The position numbers and the translations under genes are program-made. A DNA stretch of 64,000 bases from Paralvinella palmiformis. Lineage: Eukaryota > Annelida > Polychaeta > Terebellida > Alvinellidae. Shown here piece after piece: positions 37,990 to 52,400 of the stretch. The stretch covers positions 1 to 64,000 of the forward strand of contig JAODUP010000707.1 in NCBI GenBank assembly GCA_025642065.1, given 5' to 3'. A model generated the notes under the pieces. The model ran no database searches, was not told where the DNA came from, and saw only the letters and a list, made by a program, of their open reading frames with translations. Positions within the stretch are counted from its first letter, which is position 1, and each line of letters opens with the position of its first letter.

Positions 37990-38318
37990 CAGGTAGAAAA
38001 TCTGTTTGAGGGACAGAGTTATGAGTTTCGTGTAGCCGCTGAGAATGAATGTGGCAGAGGACATTATATACAGACAGAAAAACCAACTCAGGCCAGACTA
38101 CCATATAGTAAGTAGACTATCTAATTCTAAATTTAAATAATATGCCTGAGGTTGTGTCAGGATGTGTCTTCAACACACAAGACAGTTTTTTTAGCTTCCA
38201 TGTTCCCCTTCACTGAATTGTAAATGAGTGTTTGACAGAAGTAAGCAGTAAATTACAGGCCATATGCGTCTCCCTCATTTGAGGTAGCTAAGCCACGTAA
38301 AATAACTGTCATTTCAGC

Positions 38319-38352
<34 letters not shown>

Positions 38353-39782
38353 GAGAAGGTTAGAGGAAAGTTAACTTTAAGAAAGCTAGATGATACATAC
38401 TTCTGGTTGCTGTTGAGAAAGTGTCACAATGACAACATCGGTTAATGAAATGATACCATAATGTTTAATGATGGACATTAAAAATTAGGAACTATTTGAA
38501 AGGATTTGTAATATTGAGTACTAACTGATGAAAGTTACTTTATTAAGTTAATCAAATAATCCGGTTATAGGAGTAAGTGTGTGTGTGCATGTACGTGTGT
38601 GTGTGTTATTTCATTTGATCAGATCATTATCATAGGGAGTTGCCCAATAGCCGTATGTCTTATGTTTTCACCTGTCCTGAGGTTAAACAATGGACTCACT
38701 CACTCACTCACTCACTCACTCACTCACTCACTCACTCACTCACTCACTCACTCACTCACTCACTCACTCACTCACTCACTCACTCACTCACTCACTCACT
38801 CACTCACTCACTCACTCACTCACTCACTCACTCACTCACTCACTCACTCACTCACTCACTCACTCACTCACTCACTCACTCACTTATGTTAGAATTCAGG
38901 TATAGTTGTCTAATTAAGTATCACCTCCCATGTCATCATCTACTAAAAGCAACCCAATGAAGTCTCCTCATCCCAGATTTAAATGGTCTAGTTGGTAACG
39001 TGTTTGACCACAGATCACTCACTACCACCTGGGTTCGAATTTGAGCATGAGCATATCTGAACGGCGTTTCATCTTTAACTTTGCTTCATTACCTTTGGAG
39101 GTCGTTCAGCCCATTTAGCCTACCGTGTGCACAAAAGTGGCCGTAAAACATCAATCTGAATCATCATCCCCAATTTAAACCTAAATGTAAAAAATGAAAT
39201 GGATAATGTATTTTTATAGTCTACTTATAAAATGTTCATTGTTGACATAACAATGTACCTCCTGTACTAACGTCTAATTACTATAAACTTGCAATATCAC
39301 ATTCGCATCTCAGTAATGCCTAGTATACACATTACTTAACACAACCACGTGAATTCCTGTTAGTAACTGTTTTTCTTTTGATAAAGATAACTTATGAACT
39401 AGTTAAAAAATAAGGAAGACACATTAGTTTTGCTACAAAAAGCTCAACAGGTTTGAAACAGTTTGCAAAAGATTCGCAATATAAGAAGATTTACACAAGG
39501 CATTTGACATCCATTTGCAGATAAGCCATCGATCCCAAGAGGTTTGCGTGTAACGGATGTCTGGATTGACTACATATCATTGTTGTGGGAGGAACCTGAG
39601 TCGGATGGTGGCTCCCCATTAACAGGTTACACTATAGAACAACGCGATGCTTATGAGGCTGCATATAGATTTGTGGTGGCTCTTGGCGCTGATGTCACTT
39701 CATACCAGGTATGTTGATTTATCTTTGTTAGATGAAGCAATCACATGGATTAATTTCTGTCCTTGTCTGTTTATATACATTC

Positions 39783-39821
<39 letters not shown>

Positions 39822-42800
39822 GTGTGTGTGTGTTATATATTCTGAAATATTCAGGTAATACGTCTATTGCTGCTAACTGAGATCTAATACAGATTACCTG
39901 AAATACTTCGTATTAACTGTAACACACACACGCAGGCATGCATGTGTGCATGTGTGTGTGTGCTTATATGGAATGGACTTCCCCATAATCAATTTGAATG
40001 ATGTTTCATCTTTCACCCTACATTATTACCAATCGACCCATTTAGCCTAGCTATGTTCACACAAGAGGCCATACAACAGCAACATACATACATATTTACA
40101 TACAAACATGCATGTGGGGGGGGGGGGGGTGAGAGTGAGACACAGAACCTGCATCCGTAGACTTCCTATTTTTATGGAAACAATATGACAAGACCTTTTA
40201 AGCCAACTTTTAAAGTAGTAGAATCGTACTCAGGCTAAACCCATAACATACAGTCTGAGCTTATTGCGTGTGATCCTATCAGTAAACCATCAGTCTGCGT
40301 TTGTAACATAACAGGATTGATGATGGGTGTTATCTTCATTTAAAAGTTTATTGTGGTAATTGTTATTAGTCTAATACAGTGTATTAGTCAATACACTGTC
40401 AGAAGAGATCTTGACTTTCAGTGTAGTTTCACATCAGGGATGTATGTGACATCCGTCAGATTCACGCTTCTTGCGATGTGACATTCCATCAACTTCACTT
40501 CTCTACTCGTGACGGAGTTAGCAGCGTGACCCGGCCATTAAAGGATTACGTAATAGCACGTTTGTATTTGTTTCATCGCCCATCAGTTTTTCAGCTAAAG
40601 ATGACCCAAATGAAATCTTTGACCTCCGAAATTAATTTATAGAGCAGTTAGCAGGCCGTTCATTTAGTTTTAGAGTGGGAGGAGACTGAACTAGAGTAGT
40701 AGGAGAACATACTTAGCGAGACCTCAGGACGAGCTTAAACCAAGGAGGTGTAATTTCGCTGGACCCAGAGTAGCCGGCGCTGCAATGGAAGTAGCCGGGG
40801 AAATTTGTCGGGTGCCGGCTGCTTATAATGACCAGCCTGAGAGTTAGAGCGTGGGGATTCATAGCTGAACGGTCGCGGGTTTGAGGTTCTGTGAGCTGCA
40901 ATGCTGTCCTGTGGCGACTGGTTCACTCATCCATGAAAATGAGTACTATGGCTGTGCGGTTGAGTAACGCTTTGCACCTATAATGGCAGCATGCGTTGGA
41001 TGCTTCCTTGGGCGTTGAGATGTGTGCTGGGTGGAAACAGGCCTGAGTCAAGGATAATAATATTGTAAAGTGCGTTAGAGCATATTCTAGCTGAATAGGT
41101 CGCTATATAAATGTCACATATTATTATTATTATTATAAATAATCCAATCAGTATACATCCAGTGTCTGTGCTGGAATTAGTATCTATTTTTAAAAGCATC
41201 ATCTAATTGCTAGTTATTTTTTCCATTCATTTACTACGGATGCCAGTTTGAGGAAACCAGAACTCATCTGTTCTGAATATCGGATGACCGTTCCAATCCC
41301 ATGCCAGGTGTTAAGAAGCGTGTACGTTGTATCAAATGGTCAGGTCATAGTTAATCTACGAGTGATGAACTGAATCCGTCTGTTAATGGTAGTCTGACCA
41401 GAAGCGATATCTCAAAACCTGGGTGCCTACACTAGATAATTCAAGTTATTGTATGAGTAGTAGTGTCCATGTTCATATTAATGCACGCAGTCGTAATAAA
41501 GCACAGACACGTAATTTTATTCACTACCACGTAGTGGAATGTTGAATTTGAGGAAATGGCCGCTCGTCTAAACGGAGTTTCGCTGCACTCCCAACATCGG
41601 CTTAGATCAATTGGATTGTATGTGCTTCTGAAATATTACAACAGGAACAACACCGTCGGATGTTAGCAATCGACGTAGAGCAGCAGATTGGGAGAGAGAT
41701 GGTGGTTTTCGCGACTCCACTCGAGCACGTTTGCTGTACTGTTGGCAATCAGCCATTCGGTGACTTCAGCTGGTGTATGTGTGCCATTGCTAAGGAACCT
41801 CGCCACCACACCGGCTACGTATGGAGCGGCAGCCGAGGTTCCAGACATTACTCCGGTGCCACCATCTGGGAATGTAGACAGGATATCAACACCAGGTGCA
41901 AAAAGGTCGACACATGGGCCCCAGTTGGTGAAGCTGGCTGATGTATCGTTGATGTCGCTTGCTGCCACGGTGATGGCATTTGGCGATCTGGCTGGGGTCG
42001 CATCACAGGCGTTTATGTAGGAGTTTCCTGCTGCAGTGACTACTATGACACCTGATTGGTAAAGCTGTTCTACAATGTCCTCAACCCCTGAATTTGTTCC
42101 TGGATAAATCATGTTGAATCTGATTAGATCATGCTTATCATATCGGCACATAATGGATTTCTGCTAACTTGAAAATTACATTAACCAATCATTTGGTATT
42201 TTAATATAATAAAATCTCAATGGCTATAAACTTCAGACAAAATTTTCTCAAAATATTTTGTAAAATCTACCGTTGCATTTATGATTGCTGTAACAACATT
42301 TTGCATACATGATCTGTATTGGTTTCAGAAGGATTTATGGGCCAAGTAACATACATACCTACAGCTCCCAGTGACATACTAACGATAGCATTGTCGCCAG
42401 GCTGATGTTGTTCCAACACCCACACGAGGCCATCGATGACAATATTCCAGGCACTGAGTCCATTCTTATCTAGCACCTTCACTGCGATCAGACTAACTTC
42501 CTTTGCCACGCCGTAGGTTTGTGAGCCGATGATGCCAGCACAGAATGTTCCATGTCCATTATCATCCTCAGTACCCACCATCTGGTCAGCGGTATAACCC
42601 CAGGTGGCTCGTCTCCCGAACTCGGTGTGATTCACGTCGATTCCTGTGTCAATCACGTAAACTTTTACCTCTGACCCAGTTTGCTCATTCCAGAGGTAGG
42701 AAGCACTTGGGTTTATTGGATCCGAGTACGACAATGCTAGTCTCTGATCTATTCGATCCAGACCCCAGCTGGCGGGAGTCGAAGGTTCCATACAGTTTTG

Positions 42801-43340
42801 CATTAGACTAATGGCCGCATTCTGTTCAACGTACTTGACTTCAGACATATGTCTGATTTGTGAGATGTCTGCCTTGGTTAGGGAATAAGATCATTTTGGT
42901 TAGATTGAGGCTCAATTTGCTGAAGGCGAATGATGTTATAATCAGATATGCCATATAACAGGGAGTTACAATAGTCTATATGAGATGTAACAAAGGCATG
43001 GACTACAGTTATAAGTGCTTCTTGTGTCCAGAATGCTTTTAAATAGTGCATGTTCTTAGGATGGTAATAGGCAGCTCGGCATACTGATGTCACATGTTCA
43101 TACCTGTTAATATCTTAGAGCGTTGTTCCAGAAAGGATCGAAACCATTCAATTACTTTACCTGACAGACCAAACATCTCTTTTAACCTAGAGAAAAGTAC
43201 ATTATGGTCAACTGTATCAAACGCAGCAGACAGGTTCAGAAGAACAAGTATTACTGGCTTACCTTGATCAATTGACATCATAATATCATTTTTCACCTGA
43301 ACCAAGGCTGTTTCAGTGCTGTATCTATATGTTGATAATA

Positions 43341-43385
<45 letters not shown>

Positions 43386-44604
43386 AATACCTCGTTTCCG
43401 ATGACGTGAAGTAATTTGGTGGTTTTAATGTCCCAGCTTTTCTTCACCACGATTCCAAACTCTGTTATGAGTGACCCTTTAAACCATTCCATCTGAGTAT
43501 CAGGTCTGAGGCCAACGAAGTACTCGCTCGGTATATAATGCTGGCAATTTGTCACCATCAGCGTACTAAACAAAGTTGCCACCTGACAGATAAACATACT
43601 AAAGTTGATTGTAATAGTTTCTTAAAACGGCGTTACATAAGTGTTAATAATATAATTGTGTAGTAGGAAAGGTTAGTACTGATTTTACGTGGTTTGGGTT
43701 TGATGATTCATATCTTATCAGTTGATCTAATGTGATAATGATTTAGCTTATAGTTATGAGACAATAACCAGATGCCATATTCACCAAGATGTATGTTGTA
43801 TTATTATTTGGGGTATTATTATATTACATATTATTTGTACAGCACCCTTTGATTCCCTCCTGGTAGTAAGGGTGCTTTATTAAATATACATTATTATTAT
43901 TATTATCTAATTGTCTATAATAATATGAGAGGACATTTATTATAGTCCAGTTGATTCTCTGAAGCTGTTTGGTCACTTTGGTGGCACTGTTGTTACTGTT
44001 AGAGTATTAAACTTCAAATGTCCAAGTCATGCATTTGTGAGATTTTGTGCGAGCGAGTAGCCTGAGGGGCTATTTGCTCGCACTAAATCACGTGCCTTTG
44101 GATAATGCTAAATAAAATACAAAGGTCTCGCTTTCATGCTATTTCTTCATGTCGTGAAGTCACTGCCTCCTGTCGTCAGTGGCGATAACATCAGTTATCA
44201 TCTTAACCACCAGGTGTCGTATCAGCTTGTACAGTCACTTATCAATCTGACGTTCTGCTCCAGCGTCGGCATCGACACATCCACAACACTAATACAGTGA
44301 TTTCTGGAGCTAAGACTTTCTTTAATCAATCAGCAATAGGTTTGTATAGTCTATAACGTGGTAAATTGGAAGCCGCTGATGTGTACGATGTTGAAACCCA
44401 CATTGTGACCAATTATTGTTGATCACTGTTCAGCACCTTGAACAACTAGAACAAGGTTGAAGATATTGTTTACGCCCAACATATACCAAATCTACTACTG
44501 TCTATGTCAAGCACCTGTCAGGTTACTAATAAGTGACACCTGTATAATCCTGTCATAAAGAATAGCAGTGATATATCAATAACTGAATTCAAATGAACTA
44601 TATT

Positions 44605-44651
<47 letters not shown>

Positions 44652-44668
44652 GCACACACACACACGAT

Positions 44669-44738
<70 letters not shown>

Positions 44739-46289
44739 CAACACATATATATAAACACACAAACATAGCATAGCACATCACATCAAATCACATAAAGAGA
44801 GCAAAAATTCCCTCCACCCCCATCCCAGATAACTTACAGATGGGTTTCATTGCCTTAACAGGTTCCTCCAGCTCACAAAATCTCTTGCTCTCTCTGGCTT
44901 TTTTTTCCGGTATAGATTCTCACATATACTGTAAATCTGCAACTGATGGCGACGTGTTGTCTGATTTCATAATCTGGATGGCAGCATTTTAATTTGTCGA
45001 ATTCGTGGTTCGACGAGATTTACGATTGTGTGCTATATTGTAAAACGGAAAATATTGGTGTCGTTTTAAATTGGCAACTGTTTTGGCCATTTGCCAAATT
45101 CATCAACTTAATGCAATCGTCAAGATTTGCTGATCTACATTATATAATACCGATTCAATAATATTATAATGAATGAAAAGGTAATTCCTTATCAAGCGTT
45201 TTTGTTGTTGTTTCCTTTCAGTATATTAAAACAGAACCTTTCTTTTGTACTGTTTCAGGTGTAATGTAATGTACCGTATTTATTTTAGGTGACTAACCTG
45301 AAGGAGGGACACGATTATTACTTTAGAGTTTACTCCCAGAATGCAGCAGGCCTCAGTGAGAGACCAGCTGAGATCAAGCCTCCCGTCAAAGCTAAACTTC
45401 CTTTTGGTAAGTAACGATAGGCGTGACCTTGAAAGGTGTCAAAGTTTGTGATGTTGTGCACTTATATAGACATCGGTATAAGCACTTCGTTGTTTGTTGA
45501 CAGTGAAATGCAACCATACAAGCACCTTCGTATTACAGAGGTGATAGAACACATAGGTGTGCAACAATCTCGGAGATGATTGATCACCTTTATGTACAAC
45601 AAGTAGATATGTGTGTTAAATTAACACAAACTGAAACACACACTGAAACATACACACATGTACAGGATCTTGGATATGGCAATTCTTACCATTGAACTGC
45701 ATTTACAGTTAACAGATGGAGATTTTTCTGAACACAGGCTTTGTATTATATCTAAATAGATTATATGTGCATGAGTTAAATACAATTTTGAATAGCATAT
45801 TTAAAGTATCAGAATGCCTATTCTAGGCATTCGCTATTTTGGTGATATTTATTTTCTGGAAGTTATATTACTAGGAAGCTGACTGTGGTGATTTCTTTTT
45901 CACAGACAAGCCGCCATGTCCACGAAGTGTGAGATGTACAGGAACTGGTCCTGGTACCATCTCGATAGAGTGGGATGCTCCGGAGAGTGACGGCGGTACC
46001 CCTATCACTCAGTATCATATAGAGACGTGCCGAACCACACTCCTTAACTACAGCCGCGTGGCTACAGTAGAGGGCACGACCACCGCCTTCGACATCACCG
46101 GGCTGGTAGATGGCGCTGACTACTATGTGAGGATCTATGCCGAAAACAAAGCCGGAGAGAGCAAAAGATTTTGTGAGCTGGAGGAACCTGTTAAGGCAAT
46201 GAAACCCATCTGTAAGTTATCTGGGATGGGGGGGGGTTGCTCTCTTTATGTGATCTGATGTGATGTGATGTGATATGCTATGTTTGTGT

Positions 46290-46336
<47 letters not shown>

Positions 46337-48472
46337 CATTAGAGAAAGGGAGCCCAGGGACAACTACTAGTAAATATGCCTTTCTGTCATTAATTTGCTA
46401 CAATAATACAATACAATACAAGTACAATATAATCTAACATGAAGCAGTACTGTACACTTTAGAGTAATTTATTTAGCTTTTTAAAAAAAAAATTGTTTCT
46501 TAATGTTTTGTATTGTATTGTCCCATAAATAATCCCAGTATGTGTGTGTGTGTCTTCATTTATTCTAATGTTTGTGTTCATAATAGCCCCACCCCCTGCT
46601 CCACATTCACTCCGTGTGGTCTCCACCAGTCCCTACATCATACAGCTGGTTTGGGAACAGCCTCCCCTTGAAGATGAGCCAGCTATTATATCCTATATTG
46701 TGGAGATGAAGAAGGTGGGAGATCAAGATTTCTCTCTGGCTGCAATAGTAGATGGATCGAACACTGTCTGCGATGTTATGGGGCTCATAGAAGGAGAGGA
46801 ATACTATTTCAGGGTTTCATCACAAAGCGTCTTCGGTACTAGCACCGAGAAGGCCATTCTGGATACTACAGTTAGGGCTAAGCTGCCCTTTGGTAAGCTG
46901 GATCAGTTCGGAGCACTTGCAGCTTGGCATGACCGCGCATTCGCTGCATAACATTCGGGGTGTCCAGTGCCGAAATGTTGCCCGACGCAGCCAGCCGTTT
47001 CACAACTGACGTTTCAGACATGTTTTATTATGTCTTGAGTTTCCCTGTCGGGTTCTCACCTAACGAAGTTTGAGCTGCCTGAGAAAACCTTTGTTCTCTT
47101 GTTTTGTTTATCTTGTTACCCAGTGGATGTCCAATTAATCCATTTTTTACACTTTGTTATTAACATTGATTTGATGTTGTAAATATATTATATGATAGAG
47201 TGGTTGATCTAGTGATTGAATGGCTAAATGAATGGATGGAGAAGTGACTGAATGTGTGAATGGATGAATGAATGGATGGAAAGTATAATAGTTGTTTAGA
47301 TGAATGGATGGATGAAGTAACATTTGATATCTGTTGATTTCAATCATATGTCTTAAGCTTATGCTACTTAAGTAACCTTATTATTTGAAAACAGTCAGAT
47401 GTTTTCCTGTTGGAGCAACCATGCTTCACTGGATTATATGTTGTACAACCTGCTACATAATCTTAAATATTAATGCTATTTGTTATTGATTAGTTTATGT
47501 AATTAATTTGTTAATTACTCATTTTATGGCATTGCTCGCTAAAGCATTTATTAGTTTTAAAAAAGTGCTTCTTGCTTATTTTAAGCAAATGTTAAATTTA
47601 TAATATGTTCAGACAATAACATGACACAACATCTTCGGCTTAAATGATGTGCAGACCTCTGCCTGCACATTGTTCATGCTTCACTGGCTTGCTTATTCTG
47701 GATAAAAAATATAGGTTATGTATGCTTTTCAGAAATGAGTTTACATGTTTTACAGATACAGTTATACATTGAAATAAGATATTTATTTATCTCAAACAAT
47801 TATCATTTAGTTATTGTGATACATTACAATTTATTACCTATTATGAACTCTTTTAGATAAACCTGGTACACCAGCTAACCTTCGTGTCACCGACACAAAC
47901 AAGGATCACATCTCAATTGCCTGGGATGCTCCGGAGAGCGATGGAGGGTCAGACATTACCAACTACCTGATTGAAAGTCGCAGCGATCTGGATCTAGGCT
48001 ACGTACCTATAGCAAAGGTTGATAGTGCCATCACCAATTATACTGCCCGAGGTTTGCTTGACGGCAGTGATTATAACTTCAGGGTGAAGGCGAGGAATGC
48101 TGCCGGTGTTAGCGAGGAAGGCGTTGAATTGTCGAAGCCTGTTACAGCCAAACTACCATTTGGTGAGTGAGCTGATGACGTTTTTACGTTCTGCCTGGTT
48201 ATTCAGGCTCATCGTCCGATAACAGGTTTTCGTACATGTATTAGTTATAATAAAGATGATGTTGTTGAATTTTATGAAGCTGATGGTGACGATGTTGATA
48301 ATAATAGTATAAATAATAATAATAATAAATTAAGAGGTATGTTTATTAAAATCACAATATGAAGTTTATTTTCCAATAACAGATTATGGTAGGTACATGT
48401 ATTAATGATGATGAAGATGATGCTGTTTATTATTATGAAGAAGAAGATGATGATGTTGATAATAGTAGTGTA

Positions 48473-48504
<32 letters not shown>

Positions 48505-49450
48505 AAATTTTAATACAATCATAATATGAACTATTTAACTACACAGATTTGTAGCAAAATTATAAAACTTTGACAGAATCATTTCCAATAGCCTGATCCC
48601 GCGCTATGCATGCGCATTTGGATCCGAGAATTATTTGAATTTTTTTAAGTGCTTCTCACATATTTTAATCAAATGTTAAATTTCTAATATGTTCTGGAAA
48701 TAGCATGACATGACGGCATAGATTTTTCTTAGTGAAATAGAGGTATTACCAAAATCTTTATGGCATGCTGTAAGTTTTTCCATTATTTGTTCTCACAGAT
48801 CCACCAGCTGCACCAAGGAATCTGCAGGTGACTAGTGTCAACAAATATGAGATCTCACTGGCCTGGGAGGTTCCAGAATTTGATGGCGGTTCAAAACTGA
48901 CTGGTTATACTGTGGAGATGAGAGCAGCATTGGACAAGAAATACAGGTGCCTAAGAACACTGGATGCAACAGCCACCTCGTATACAGCTGTGGGTCTAAC
49001 AGAAGGCAAGGAATATTACTTCAGGATCAGGGCCAAGAATGATGCAGGTGTTGGTGAACCAGTGGAACTGAAGGAACCTGTAAAAGCGAGAGTACCGTGT
49101 GGTTAGTTGTATTTGGCGACTTAAAATAAAGATATAATCTTCCCTCTTTAGATTGGCTTTTACCATTTGAATAGTCTATATAGAAGTAGATATTCAGCTG
49201 GATATGTCATACTGGTGTTACTTGTGGCATGTATAAAGCTTAAATTCAATTACTAATTTATAAGATGATGCTGTGCAGTAAGTGTTATGATCTTTGTTGG
49301 TGCATTTGTTCTAGGATATTGTTTACTTTATCAAAAGTCTGGAATGGTAGCTTAAGCTTACTATTTCTAACAGTTATATTGGGTTGGCATATGAAACAGA
49401 GTAATATCTTGTTCATCATCTACTTTAATGTTTATTTGAATTGAGCCCAT

Positions 49451-49481
<31 letters not shown>

Positions 49482-52400
49482 ACCACATTGATAGATATAG
49501 ATAAAATTTTCAAGTTGGAAGTTTGCTGAAAGGCACATAACAACTTAAGTTTCAAGGCTAAAAATTAAGATCTTAAATCTTTCATTTCTGATTTCCCTCT
49601 GATTGAAAATATACAAATAAGCAGACCATTAACCATTAACTCCTCAATGAGATTACCATTTATAATAGCCATAACAACTGAATAATCTTGTTGGAGACTT
49701 GAACTGAAATCCTTCTGCCCCAATGTGACCCTTCTGAAAGAAAGAGGACTTGGTGTATACCCCATTTTCTAGACTGTTAGCTGCTCATCACTATGACCTA
49801 TTTATCTTTACTTTATAATTTTGCAAGTTTTCATCCCCAGATTAGCTGTTGCTGAATTTAACTGGCACATTTGTAATGATGGTATTGTAGCTAAATGTTT
49901 GTTTTAAAAATCATTTTATGTACCCAATTTTAACAATATTCCTTCATGAAGATAACAGGGTTCCCACATGTCCTGGGAAATCCTGGAAAATAACAAATTA
50001 ATTTTCCAGGTCCTGGAAATATCCTTGAATTTTACAAAACCGGGAAATGTCCTGGAAAAAAATAATGCCTGGAAGAAATCCACTTAGCACAAAAAATCCT
50101 GTGAATAAATATTATACCTGTAGAAGAAAACTTCTATTATAGAAGAAAAAGATTACCAGTACATGGTATTGATATCCCACATTAGTTAAGATTTAAATAA
50201 AGTAAGTGGATCAGACAGCTAGAAGGGGCCAGTAGGAGGCTGTATCATAAAAATGTCAATAATCGATCATACATTGAATAAATTTGATATGCCTTTTCAC
50301 ACGTATTTATATTTATTACCTTGGATAATTATTGGGTATTGTTAATCAAACAATTAAATTAAATATTTTTAATTTTCCCTTATGCCCAGCAACAGTTTTT
50401 CCTTTATGATGGTAAATTATTTGTGCTTTTAATTAGAGTTTATTATGACTAGCTCCATTTGGTTTAAAGCAGTCACATGACAAGTATTGATAAAAAATTG
50501 TGTCACATAAAACAAATATTGCTACAAAGTATATTTTTTCTTAATAATTAGCGTGGTCGTGATTTGAAGTTTGTTAAAACTGTGTGATTAAAACCACAAG
50601 ATGAGCACTTGAAAAGTCTTTTTTGTTTGCTCTGTAGATGTACCCAAGGAACCTAAGAATCTAGAGGTGGTGAACACAGATGCTAGTTCTGTTGCTATCT
50701 GCTGGCAGCCACCGGAAAAGGATGGTGGCTCACCTCTCATCAACTATGTCATAGAGATGCGTTCTGCTAAAGAGACCAAATACAAGGTAACCAATTTATT
50801 AATAATTAATTTATTAAGAGGTAGTCAATAAACTGCCCATTTCATTAGTTATGCATTGAGTGTCACCTGACATGTGTTGCCTCGTCGATTAAAAGCCCCA
50901 TTTATGAGTATGGTTCATACCCTTCTTTTTGAATACAGACTATTGGAAAGGTTTCCGCAGATACGCTGAGTTATACAGCCCTTGATCTAAAAGAAGGCTC
51001 AAAGTACACCTTTAGGGTGAAAGCAGAAAATATTGCTGGAACTAGTGATGCCTGTAAGCTGGACAAAGCAGTAAAGGTTGAGGCCAGACTAGGTGCGTAT
51101 TGAGAAATATTTAGATGATCTTGTACATGTAATATATTTGATCCGCATATAATATATTTGAGGAATTAAGTTTTGACTTTTTTCTTGATGCTAAGTGTGA
51201 GTACATGATTAATGTACCAGAACATATCGTGTTACCCCTTTATGTTATTACATATGTGAATGTCTAGTGTTTGGAAAAATAATCTGAGTATTTGGTCAAA
51301 TTAATTTGGATGTTGCTGCGGCAGAAATTGAATATGGTGATGTAATTCTGAAATATAGCCTTTATGAAAATTCTGCTTGAGTTCTTCAAGTGGACTAATA
51401 AAATGACAGAAAGTGACTCTGTTTTGAGTTAAAATATTATGGAACATTATGATATCAAGAGTGTATTTTCTGGGACCCACCAAGTCATGGGTCATACCTA
51501 TTGGAAAATCTAAATAGTCCCTTATGTATATTGATCAGGAAACACTTATAATTTTCGTAGATTAATAACAGAATTTAGTTTAGATGAATATTTAGTAAGC
51601 TATCACCAATATTTGGAAAAATAATCTGAGCATTTGGTAAAATTAATTTGGATGTTGCTGCGGCAGAAATTGAATATGGTGATGTAATTCTGAAATATAG
51701 CCTTTATGAAAATTCTGCTTGAGTTCTTCAAGTGGACTAATAAAATGACAGAAAGTGACTCTGTTTTGAGTTAAAATATTATGGAACATTATGATATATG
51801 TCTTTTATGCTTACTCCTGATTGCAACCTAATGCATTGATCCTTTTGTATATGAACATAGTATAGATTATGATGGGTATTCAGGGTTCCCATGCATCCTG
51901 GAAAACCTGGAAAATAACAAATTCATTTTCCATGTCCTGGAATTTAACAAAATTCGGAAATGTCCAGGAAATGACCTGGAAGAAAAAGGGTGCCAGTAGT
52001 TAAAATGTAAATAAAAGTGGTTGGATCAGAAAGCTAGAAAAGATGAGAAAGAGACTGTACCATAAAAATGTCAATAAACGATCATACATTGATTAAATAT
52101 ATGCTTTTTCACACATATCTTGATTTATTACCTTTAAATCTTGTTTACCTTGTCCTGGAAAATAGTAATTTTGTCATGGAAAAGTCCTGGAAATATTTCC
52201 TTGGCTGTGGGAACCATGATATTACATAAACTAGTTAATTAGCCAAATTTGGCCTTTGTTCATTTTACAACATAGCATGTTCGCTAATCTGCTCTTCAAT
52301 GATCCCATTCTGTGTTGTCAGTTTTTATAATTGCGTCAGAACTGATGTTTGTTTAAACTGGTTACCTGAAGTGAATAATCCCTTAAAAATAACTTCCCAA

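Larger units (their letters stand above)
39709..45288. other. Intron 13 of the muscle gene, host of the nested protease gene
   Basis: Besides the minus-strand protease gene (43597-41516) it holds a (TA)n tract (39786-39820), a MITE-like palindrome (39835-39923) and SINE pieces (39998-40083, 40830-41139). It also holds a LINE 3' tail (43800-43910) and a compound (TA)n/(CA)n tract (44610-44740). 40100-40820 and 43911-44600 contain nothing I recognise. Confidence 0.8.

Noticed and set aside
38581..38960. Three long plus-strand frames encoding LTHS repeats
   Set aside because: They are translations of the (CACT)n array, open in all frames by construction.
41660..42811. Plus-strand frames over the protease exons
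   Set aside because: The minus strand carries the full subtilase motif set, so the plus frames are shadows.
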